From a virus: 20,182 nt of DNA. A program made the translations under genes and the position numbers. Under the pieces are notes generated by a model. That model was given only the letters and a program-made list of their open reading frames with translations, was not told the origin of the DNA and did no database searches. The stretch is from IMG/VR virus record IMGVR_UViG_3300037502_000933, positions 1-20,182 of that record; one strand, given 5' to 3'. Each line of letters starts with the position of its first letter. The stretch's first letter is position 1. This document shows, piece after piece, positions 5,392 to 10,399 of the stretch.

Positions 5392-5582
5392 CAACGCACC
5401 TTCTTGTTTTGTTCGCCAACCCACAGCCCGGCGCAGACTAGCTCCAGCTGCTCAGATGGGGGGTTAGTCTTAAGGGCATAGTTCATGCCTACCTTGAACC
5501 CTTCAGCGTGGGCCGTGTCGATACGGTGATCAACCAACAGCCAGGCGGCTGCGATCATAAAGCCAAGTAAAAAGATTTTCAT
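5391..5582 (-). CDS. Small N-terminally anchored membrane protein, 63 aa
   Basis: Residues 3-17 (IFLLGFMIAAAWLLV) form one hydrophobic segment after MK. A soluble part then follows with the block GFKVGMNYALKTNPPSEQLELVCAGLWVGEQNKK, a pattern I associate with small conserved phage membrane proteins of unknown role. An N-in, C-out anchor in the inner membrane is expected. The ATG overlaps the stop of the Rap1a-like gene (ATGA, 5579-5582) with AGGA eight bases upstream. Its TGA shares a base with the next ATG. A spanin role is possible, but no lysis partner is visible. Confidence 0.7.
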   Translation of the reverse strand: MKIFLLGFMIAAAWLLVDHRIDTAHAEGFKVGMNYALKTNPPSEQLELVCAGLWVGEQNKKVR

Positions 5583-5914
5583 ACTGGATTCCTATTAGTT
5601 CTGTTAGCACACGGCCAGACTTGGGCAAATGAATCACGAACTAGGGTGTAACCTTGTTGGTTTCTACGGGCTGGGTTCAAGGCTAGATACTGACGGACGA
5701 TGTCATTAATCTGGCCGGCTGTAATTCCGGACTCAGTCTTTGGGCAGAAGTGCAGATGGACATAGGCGTCATAGATCCCCATGATGTAACCAAGAGCCTG
5801 CATCCGTTCCATCACTTCTGTAGACGCTTGCTTCTGATACAAATCGTTACCTGTCCAAAACTCTGCCTGGGCCATAGCAGGAACCATGAACAGTGCGACT
5901 AGTAACTTTTTCAT
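5579..5914 (-). CDS. Exported Rap1a/Tai-family immunity-like protein
   Basis: The start at ATG 5914 is chosen over one seven codons upstream because it overlaps the previous stop (ATGA) and gives a clean signal peptide, MKKLLVALFMVPAMAQA, cut before EFW. The mature part has the Rap1a/Tai pattern: GNDLY, ALGYIMGIYDAY, FCPK with C57, GITAGQ, VRQYL and a final VWPC with C102, so one disulfide in the periplasm is expected. In bacteria this family neutralises type VI secretion peptidoglycan amidases. In a phage it might guard infected cells or inhibit a host cell-wall enzyme; this is inference. The family call is fairly secure from the FCP/WPC layout. Confidence 0.75.
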   Translation of the reverse strand: MKKLLVALFMVPAMAQAEFWTGNDLYQKQASTEVMERMQALGYIMGIYDAYVHLHFCPKTESGITAGQINDIVRQYLALNPARRNQQGYTLVRDSFAQVWPCANRTNRNPV

Positions 5915-6144
5915 TCTTCTTCTCCAAGGTTGCATTTCGCGCCAGCCTCAAATCCTTTAGTCCATGCGCGCTGCCAACACAGGCACCACAAATCCCAATA
6001 GCCGCCATCAAGAGGAAACTTAAATTCGGGATCGTTGTGCATTTCAAACAAATCCTTCACATCTTTGCGTTTAATAAAGGCTTCCCAAGACTTGTCACGG
6101 TCAATGTTTTTTAAGGGGATGTCATCAAACAATCCTTTGCTCAT
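5911..6144 (-). CDS. Small hypothetical protein, 77 aa
   Basis: The function is not recognised. The protein has a charged N-terminal half, then an aromatic motif GGYWDLWCLCWQRAWTKGFEAG with two close cysteines, and an acidic tail LGEEE. The tail codons and the stop overlap the next ATG (ATGA). Its own ATG overlaps the stop of the upstream gene, whose final codons AAGGAG provide the Shine-Dalgarno eight bases away. Similar Trp-rich small proteins are common in phage accessory regions. Confidence 0.7.
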   Translation of the reverse strand: MSKGLFDDIPLKNIDRDKSWEAFIKRKDVKDLFEMHNDPEFKFPLDGGYWDLWCLCWQRAWTKGFEAGAKCNLGEEE

Positions 6145-6353
6145 GTGTTCTTCTCCTTTAGTTTAGCTTCGATGGCACGAAAATACTTGTAGGTATCTAC
6201 CGTGTTGCACGACTTCACAGCGGTATCTATTTCCTCATCCGTCAGCCCAACCCATTCACGCCTTACACCCTCTTCGTATGCTTTACGCATCTCAGGTGTC
6301 CATGTGTAATCAGCATCTGTTATTGCCAAACCAAGTTTATCTAATGCACTCAT
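6141..6353 (-). CDS. Small phage protein with C-terminal EAKLKEKN cassette, 70 aa
   Basis: This is an unrecognised but family-like small phage protein. It has the motif GLTDEEI in the middle and ends FRAIEAKLKEKNT. The ATG at 6353 shares a base with the upstream TGA; a GTG one codon earlier would also work. The codons for KEKN (AAG GAG AAG AAC) double as the Shine-Dalgarno for the next gene. The C-terminal piece is shared with the interrupted gene at 4379-4642, so the two are probably paralogues or share an exchanged cassette. Confidence 0.7.
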   Translation of the reverse strand: MSALDKLGLAITDADYTWTPEMRKAYEEGVRREWVGLTDEEIDTAVKSCNTVDTYKYFRAIEAKLKEKNT

Positions 6354-6556
6354 CACATTTTCCTCTGACAGTTAAAGGCTTGAGTTCCCACCCTGAAAGA
6401 CCCAGCGTACCGGCAGTCCTCAACGATGTCGCTTTGTTTGTAAACAATTCCCAACAAGATTCCTAAAATTAGGGCAACCATAACCCCCATAGCGTTAGCC
6501 CAGGTCTTTCTTAAGAAAGATGTAAACGCCTTCCACTCATCGCTCAAAGTGATCAT
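6353..6556 (-). CDS. Small single-pass membrane protein, 67 aa
   Basis: Residues about 20-41 (ANAMGVMVALILGILLGIVY) form one strong transmembrane helix. It is preceded by a basic/aromatic amphipathic segment (KAFTSFLRKTW) and followed by about 25 residues with two cysteines (DCRYAG and FNCQ). The ATG at 6556 has AAGGAG about eight bases upstream and lies 20 bp inside the preceding gene. The stop overlaps the next start. The role is unknown; a holin-like or signalling function cannot be separated on sequence alone. Confidence 0.7.
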   Translation of the reverse strand: MITLSDEWKAFTSFLRKTWANAMGVMVALILGILLGIVYKQSDIVEDCRYAGSFRVGTQAFNCQRKM

Positions 6557-6776
6557 CCCGCATCTCCTTTATCTGATTCTCCAGTCTCTTGATATAAAAC
6601 GCCTGCTGCTCTAATCGTTCTTGATAACGCCGCAATACCTGGCCGACTTCCTCAATCCTGTGTCCAAGCCGGATAGCAAAGGTCTTGAAGTCCTCACCAT
6701 TAGCCACGGGATCTAAGTTGGGGTTATGCCCCCTGGCATACATCTCTTCGGCCAGCTCGATTAGCTCTCGGATCAT
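6537..6776 (-). CDS. Small coiled-coil hypothetical protein, 79 aa
   Basis: An N-terminal helix (IRELIELAEEMYARG) is followed by a short Asn/Pro loop. A long heptad-like coiled coil then runs from about residue 31 to the end (RIEEVGQVLRRYQERLEQQ). It is probably a dimeric soluble protein of unknown role. The ATG at 6776 overlaps the TGA of the RHH gene (ATGA). It could act with the upstream DNA-binding protein, but only adjacency suggests this. Confidence 0.65.
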   Translation of the reverse strand: MIRELIELAEEMYARGHNPNLDPVANGEDFKTFAIRLGHRIEEVGQVLRRYQERLEQQAFYIKRLENQIKEMRDDHFER

Positions 6777-7054
6777 TTTGTTAGTTCGTTTATCTGATCG
6801 GCCAAAATGGCACCAATGTCTTTACCCCGAACCGCAACCATCTGAGCTTCTTTGCAGTCGTACACAACCTTGGCTGCATCTCTTATGCCTTGGTTATATC
6901 CGGCAGCAAATCGATCGTCGTTACCTTCTAAGATCATCGTGATTGCTTCTCTTACCAGGGTAGAAGCTTTCCTGCCCTTGGCATAAGCCTTCAGCTTGAT
7001 GTGCTGATCTTTTGGCAAATAAAAGGAAAACGGTACTAGCTTGCGTTCTTCCAT
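6773..7054 (-). CDS. Ribbon-helix-helix-like DNA-binding protein
   Basis: This 93-residue protein has an N-terminal strand PFSFYLP (8-14) followed by two helices, KDQHIKLKAYAKGRK and ASTLVREAITMIL. That is the layout of Arc/CopG-type ribbon-helix-helix proteins, which bind DNA as dimers through the strand. The C-terminal half (about 50-93) is a separate alpha/beta region of unknown role. The ATG at 7054 has AGGGA about nine bases upstream and overlaps the preceding gene by 19 bp. RHH proteins often bind short palindromes, so the 23-bp palindrome at 10026-10048 is a conceivable target; that link is speculative. Confidence 0.6.
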   Translation of the reverse strand: MEERKLVPFSFYLPKDQHIKLKAYAKGRKASTLVREAITMILEGNDDRFAAGYNQGIRDAAKVVYDCKEAQMVAVRGKDIGAILADQINELTK

Positions 7055-7479
7055 GAATTAAAGTCCCTATGTGCTGTCGATAGCAATCGTCTAGCTTCAG
7101 CGTTTGTTTTAAGTTCCGATCTGGACTTCACGCCAAGGTAATTCCTCAGCCACTCCGTAGCCTCCTCCTCGCTTGGATTAAAGATCTGGCTGTCGTCATG
7201 CAGGTATTGCCAGAACTCTTCATCGCGGCAAAGCAGGCCGGCCAGGCGAATGGCCTTGTCACCCTCGTATTCCTTATCCCGATCCATTGGCTGCTCTTCG
7301 GAGTTTAGGCGCACCATCACCACCTGGTACCGCGATCCAACAAAGTCTCGCAGCAGATCCTCTGGGATCTCGTCAGGGTGCATTGAGAGCGTCAAAACGT
7401 AACCAGTCTTGTCTTGCTTAAGAGCAACCTTGATGGCTTCAAACTGAAGCGTTTTGATCTCAGAATGGGTAGTCGTCAT
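7036..7479 (-). CDS. Conserved phage hypothetical protein, 147 aa
   Basis: The start at ATG 7479 (MTTTHSEIKTLQ) is preferred over an in-frame start 23 codons upstream, whose extra sequence is an Arg/Ser-rich shadow of the SSB-like gene. GAGG lies about seven bases before the chosen start. The product has a beta-rich N-terminal part with PDEIPEDLL and GSRYQVVMVRL, then a helical C-terminal part. I associate this pattern with uncharacterised phage proteins found next to Erf/SSB genes, so a recombination accessory role is a guess. It overlaps both neighbours by about 20 bp. Confidence 0.7.
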   Translation of the reverse strand: MTTTHSEIKTLQFEAIKVALKQDKTGYVLTLSMHPDEIPEDLLRDFVGSRYQVVMVRLNSEEQPMDRDKEYEGDKAIRLAGLLCRDEEFWQYLHDDSQIFNPSEEEATEWLRNYLGVKSRSELKTNAEARRLLSTAHRDFNSWKNAS

Positions 7480-7744
7480 CCTCGTCCTCAATCTGTTTCT
7501 GAGCCGGCTTTTTGTCGGCAGCGTAAGGCTTCTGGAACGACAAACCAAGGTATGGTTGACCAGCCTTAGTCTTGTTTTTCCAAAGTGATACAGAAATGGT
7601 TACCGGATCTTCCCCTTTGGCAATCAGCTCCTGGAGCATTGCTTTATCAAGAACTGCGTCCCCTTTATAGTCAGGGTGTTTGTCGTCGGTCTTCTTGTCA
7701 TTTTTCCAAAGAGATCCGGTATTTACTTTTGGTACAAAGCTCAT
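7460..7744 (-). CDS. SSB-like protein with acidic C-terminal tail
   Basis: This 94-residue protein has a compact beta-rich pattern (TGSLWKND, HPDYKG, VTISVSLWKN, YLGLSF) compatible with a small OB fold. It ends in a very acidic tip, EDEDDDYPF. That tip copies the DDDIPF-type tail by which bacterial SSB recruits partner enzymes. Together with Erf directly upstream and the nuclease gene in the same operon, a single-strand DNA-binding role is likely. The core itself is not a recognisable classical SSB, so the call rests on tail and context. The ATG at 7744 overlaps the Erf stop (ATGA). Confidence 0.55.
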   Translation of the reverse strand: MSFVPKVNTGSLWKNDKKTDDKHPDYKGDAVLDKAMLQELIAKGEDPVTISVSLWKNKTKAGQPYLGLSFQKPYAADKKPAQKQIEDEDDDYPF

Positions 7745-8463
7745 GCTGCCTCCTTAAATTTATTGCGAGCGTTTGAAAACTTATCCATCAGATCTTTGAA
7801 GAACGCAGCATCCTGAGCCTTGACCTCCTCAAATAGCTGCTTGTTCTTCTTGTAAATTGCCATGACATCCTCTTCGGTAGTCGCATATCCAAGCAATGTA
7901 TTGGCAGCTTTATCAATTATTTCTAGCCAATTAGCATCACCCGGAGTTCCAGAAACAATCATCTGCCAGTCACCTGGCTTTCCTTGGATTGTTGTTTTAG
8001 CGGCCGGAGCTGGTTCTTGAGCTGGCGTAGGAACTGCCTTTGGTACTGGCTTAGGAGCAGCCTTGGGCTTTTCTTCTTCGGCCCCGGTCACAGCATCAAG
8101 CTCGTCGTGCTCCACAATTTCAAGGGCGTTGACGTATAGGTACCGACGCAGGTACGAGATCGAGGCGCCCAGGTTCTGAACCGGGTGACATCCCTTGAGT
8201 TCGGCTGCTGCCATCGGAGCCGTGAACAACACGTAATCTTCCGGCTTATCGGTGTTATAGACCGTCAAAGTAGCATCACTAGTGCCGCACCTAAACACAG
8301 CACAAAGGCCAGTATCAGCAAAGATGGTTTGAACAACCGGTAGAAAATCTTGAAGCTCGAAATAGTCATAGCCTGCAAACTTATTTTTGCCTGACTTAGT
8401 CAGTTTCTTTTCCTGCAACAGCAGTCGCGCTAATTGCAGCTTTTGATACACGTTCTGTGTCAT
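7741..8463 (-). CDS. erf: Erf-family single-strand annealing recombinase
   Basis: Erf proteins anneal complementary single strands and promote phage genome circularisation and repair. The N-terminal domain (about 1-125) shows the family pattern: YQKLQLAR, KSGKNKFAGYDYFELQDFLP, then QNLGASISYLRRYLY (96-110) and EIVEHDELDA. A Pro/Ala/Lys linker (131-158) leads to a helical C-terminal domain (160-240). The length of 240 fits phage Erf proteins. The ATG at 8463 has GAGGTGA six bases upstream and lies 68 bp inside the DUF3310 gene. The following gene is the SSB-like protein, and the Cas4/RecB-like nuclease is farther upstream, so the operon holds a complete exonuclease-annealase-SSB set. Confidence 0.85.
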   Translation of the reverse strand: MTQNVYQKLQLARLLLQEKKLTKSGKNKFAGYDYFELQDFLPVVQTIFADTGLCAVFRCGTSDATLTVYNTDKPEDYVLFTAPMAAAELKGCHPVQNLGASISYLRRYLYVNALEIVEHDELDAVTGAEEEKPKAAPKPVPKAVPTPAQEPAPAAKTTIQGKPGDWQMIVSGTPGDANWLEIIDKAANTLLGYATTEEDVMAIYKKNKQLFEEVKAQDAAFFKDLMDKFSNARNKFKEAA

Positions 8464-8665
8464 TTAAAGTCACCTCGATAAGTTTTTCTAAGTAATGGGA
8501 GGCTTTGATTAAATCCTCCACGCCGCCTTTCTCTTTGTAGCGGGATACGTACTTCACAATGTTGCCCTCAAGGTATCCCAGCTTGTTGGCAATGATGTAA
8601 TCCCAAGGCTGGATGGGCTTTTCAATGTAATGCCGCCCACCCACTTGCTCTTCATTGGCTGTCAT
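8396..8665 (-). CDS. DUF3310 phage protein (SaV-like)
   Basis: The product has the DUF3310 signature: GGRHYIEKPIQPWDYI, then GYLEGNIVKYVSRYKEKGGVEDLIKASHYLEKLI. Members are widespread in phages and often annotated as nucleotide-kinase-like, but the function is not firmly established. The family core ends near residue 64. The last 25 residues are read from DNA that also encodes the first part of Erf in another frame (68-bp overlap). The ATG at 8665 has GAGG about nine bases upstream and overlaps the previous gene by 14 bp. Confidence 0.8.
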   Translation of the reverse strand: MTANEEQVGGRHYIEKPIQPWDYIIANKLGYLEGNIVKYVSRYKEKGGVEDLIKASHYLEKLIEVTLNDTERVSKAAISATAVAGKETD

Positions 8666-8906
8666 TCTCTTTTTCCTCTAACTCAAGAGTTTCGTACCAA
8701 ATTTTTATTTGATGTGAAACATTTGTTGCAAAAACATCAGGGTCTGCTTTTGACCAAAATCCAAATCTAGCCAAGTGTTCAATTAATATGGTTACAACAA
8801 CGCTTGGTGTTTTTCCCCGAATAGAATCTGCAATACCTTTCCACACAAAATCCATTTCCTCATCAAATTCGTCATCGTCCTCGTTAAAAATATCGTTAGC
8901 ACCCAT
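8652..8906 (-). CDS. Acidic hypothetical protein, 84 aa
   Basis: The function is not recognised. The ATG at 8906 (MGANDIFNEDDDEFDEE) is preferred; a TTG six codons upstream would overlap the previous gene by ten bases. No good Shine-Dalgarno is seen for either, so coupling to the peptide gene that stops at 8915 is likely. The N-terminus is strongly acidic. The centre has helices with hydrophobic faces (SVVVTILIEHLARFGFW), and the tail is again acidic (LELEEKEND). Codons look A+T-richer than in its neighbours. Confidence 0.6.
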   Translation of the reverse strand: MGANDIFNEDDDEFDEEMDFVWKGIADSIRGKTPSVVVTILIEHLARFGFWSKADPDVFATNVSHQIKIWYETLELEEKENDSQ

Positions 8907-8914
8907 GACAAAGC

Positions 8915-9058
8915 TTAATAGCAAGAGATTGGCTTGAACGGGCCGTCACGGTTCACGTCCCAGCAGCACATACCTTTGGGCGTGTTCTCGCATTTGATAA
9001 CTGCAAACGCAGGGCCGGATAACATCAATGCACAAAGTAAAGTAGCAAGCTTTTTCAT
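8915..9058 (-). CDS. Secreted Cys-rich mini-protein, 47 aa
   Basis: The ATG at 9058 overlaps the nuclease stop codon (ATGA, 9055-9058) and opens 47 codons to TAA at 8917-8915. The first 19 residues are a textbook signal peptide (MKKLATLLCALMLSGPAFA, cut after AFA). The mature 28 residues carry four cysteines (VIKC, MCCW, ISCY), enough for two disulfides. It would act in the periplasm or outside the cell. I know no named family. It could inhibit a host envelope enzyme or change the cell surface during infection, but this is speculation. Confidence 0.75.
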   Translation of the reverse strand: MKKLATLLCALMLSGPAFAVIKCENTPKGMCCWDVNRDGPFKPISCY

Positions 9059-9930
9059 TTCATACTCTCCTGATAGTCGCGCCATTGCTGGCAATAGTTG
9101 GAAACTGGGCAGAAAGATTCACATCGGGTGCGACTGCCCGGACGCACTTCGATCTCGTAAGCTTTTCCTAATTTGGCAATCGTCTCTAAGGCTTCTTGAT
9201 TGGTCATGTGAACTGACCTAGCCCGGGCGCCCCCAACTTTCTTGACTGCCCACATGGTCGGCTTTTCCCACATCTCCTCTGGGGTGCAGGCCGGCAGATT
9301 GCCATCGGTCTCTAGCTCAAACTCACAGGCGGCATGGGCATGGATACGCTCCTTGATGAACGCTTCCCGCTGCTCAAACGGCCATAGCTTGATAGGGATC
9401 TCCTTGACCGGGGCTTCCGGGTAGCCATCCCGGGTGCCAGCATCCCGGCGGCTCCAGTCCCTGATGATGGCCACGATACCTAGGGAAATCACTGGTATCT
9501 TTTTGACCCTCTCCACTAGGTAGGCATACAGGTTTAGCTGCTGCTCCCACTCGATCTTTTCATTCATCACGGCCCAAGCCGAAACGGTCTTGTAGTCCCG
9601 GATCTCGATGAAGTTATCCCCCTTGATCTGAAGGTCGATAGCCCCGGAGATCTTCCAGCCATCAATTTCTGTGGACAGTCGCTCCTCAACAATGTGATTG
9701 GCATCCTGGCCATGCTCCAAGACCTTGTGGACAGCTGAACCAAAGATCGACCAGACCATGTCGGATACGTCCTGCTCCAGCTCGTCCTCAAACTTCTTGG
9801 TCAGGGCTACGATCTTGGGGCTGTTGATCAGCTGCGTGACAGAGAGATTCGCTCTGCCCTTGGAATAGGTCGGGCGCTCCAGAACATTGAGAAATGTCTG
9901 TGGGATGTTGAATTTGTTGGTAAGCTTCAC
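9055..9930 (-). CDS. Cas4/RecB-like PD-(D/E)XK exonuclease
   Basis: This 291-residue protein has the RecB-family nuclease motifs in order: H68 in FGSAVHKVLEHG, D99 in GAIDLQI, the core IEIRDYK (E109, D112, K114), and the QxxxY-type motif EQQLNLYAY (about 130-137). At the C-terminus, C270-x3-C274-x5-C280 resembles the Cas4/AddB cysteine set that binds an iron-sulfur cluster; the matching fourth cysteine is not certain. It probably resects DNA ends for Erf. It starts with GTG at 9930 with AGGAG six bases upstream; an overlapping ATG is out of frame and stops at once. It is the first gene after the strong promoter at 9957-9985. No other CRISPR component is present. Confidence 0.85.
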   Translation of the reverse strand: MKLTNKFNIPQTFLNVLERPTYSKGRANLSVTQLINSPKIVALTKKFEDELEQDVSDMVWSIFGSAVHKVLEHGQDANHIVEERLSTEIDGWKISGAIDLQIKGDNFIEIRDYKTVSAWAVMNEKIEWEQQLNLYAYLVERVKKIPVISLGIVAIIRDWSRRDAGTRDGYPEAPVKEIPIKLWPFEQREAFIKERIHAHAACEFELETDGNLPACTPEEMWEKPTMWAVKKVGGARARSVHMTNQEALETIAKLGKAYEIEVRPGSRTRCESFCPVSNYCQQWRDYQESMK

Positions 9931-9956
9931 ATTAGCTCCTAGCAGTAGACAGGCAA

Positions 9957-9985
9957 ATTATGGGCAATCAGATTTCCCATGTCAA
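9957..9985 (-). promoter_or_regulatory. Strong sigma-70 promoter of the early operon
   Basis: On the minus strand a perfect -35 TTGACA (9985-9980), a 17-bp spacer and CATAAT (9962-9957, five of six) lie just ahead of the nuclease gene at 9930. The -35 overlaps one half-site of the 35-bp dyad, so a protein bound there would directly affect this promoter. Confidence 0.8.
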
Positions 9986-10016
9986 CACATTATTCCCATA
10001 CCTTCTCATGTGTTGA
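9982..10016. promoter_or_regulatory. 35-bp dyad operator, copy 2 (between divergent promoters)
   Basis: Perfect inverted half-sites TCAACACAT (9982-9990) and ATGTGTTGA (10008-10016) are separated by 17 bp. One end overlaps the -35 of the leftward promoter; the other abuts the TATAAT of the rightward promoter. Copy 1 lies at 2184-2218. Such placement would let one protein switch both directions. Confidence 0.75.
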
Positions 10017-10022
10017 TATAAT
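9993..10022 (+). promoter_or_regulatory. Plus-strand promoter for rusA
   Basis: A perfect -10 TATAAT is at 10017-10022, with a weak -35 TTCCCA (9993-9998) and an 18-bp spacer. The start point would be near 10029, inside the 23-bp palindrome. The poor -35 lies within the core of the 35-bp dyad, which suggests a need for an activator or control by occlusion. Confidence 0.6.
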
Positions 10023-10025
10023 TTG

Positions 10026-10048
10026 TCACTGTAACACTGTTACAGTGA
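10026..10048. promoter_or_regulatory. 23-bp perfect palindrome in the rusA leader
   Basis: TCACTGTAACA and its exact complement flank a single central C. The site covers the expected transcription start and ends six bases before the rusA ATG at 10055, where a Shine-Dalgarno would sit. It is most likely a repressor operator. As RNA it could also fold into a hairpin and hide the ribosome site. The arms differ from the 35-bp dyad, so a second regulator is implied. Confidence 0.7.
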
Positions 10049-10054
10049 GAATCT

Positions 10055-10399
10055 ATGATCCAGCTAGAGCTACCCTATCCACCCAGCGTAAACCACTACT
10101 GGGGCCAATTTGGCAAGCAACGCTTTATTGGCAAGAAGGGCAAGGAGTTCAGGCTGCTGGTCGCAGAAGCCTGCCTAGACGCCAAAATTCAGACCCTGGA
10201 GGGCCGTTTGGCTGTCCATGTAGCCCTATGGCCACCCGACCGCCGGGCGAGGGATGTAGACAACGTATTAAAGCCGCTGCTGGATGCCTGTGAGCATGCC
10301 GGCTGCTTTGTGAACGACAGCCAGATCGACGAGCTTCACATCATTCGGCAGGGGGTCAAGAAGGGCGGCAGCTGCACCGTCTTGATCCTCCCGATCTAG
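10055..10399 (+). CDS. rusA: RusA-like Holliday junction resolvase
   Basis: This 114-residue protein carries the RusA pattern: N-terminal LPYPPSVNHYW, then RARDVDNVLKPLLDA with the acidic residues D67, D69 and D77 and lysine K73, and FVNDSQIDEL with D88 and D92. RusA homodimers cut four-way junctions, which fits the Erf/nuclease cassette on the other side of the divergent promoter region. It is the only plus-strand gene and so has its own control: TATAAT at 10017-10022 and the palindrome at 10026-10048. The Shine-Dalgarno is weak. Its stop codon TAG overlaps the minus-strand TAG of the giant virion gene within one CTAG, leaving no space for a terminator between them. Confidence 0.9.
   Translation: MIQLELPYPPSVNHYWGQFGKQRFIGKKGKEFRLLVAEACLDAKIQTLEGRLAVHVALWPPDRRARDVDNVLKPLLDACEHAGCFVNDSQIDELHIIRQGVKKGGSCTVLILPI

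Noticed and set aside
9055-9930. Cas4-like nuclease as a sign of a CRISPR system
   Set aside because: No repeats, cas1 or cas2 are present; phages often carry such nucleases with annealases.
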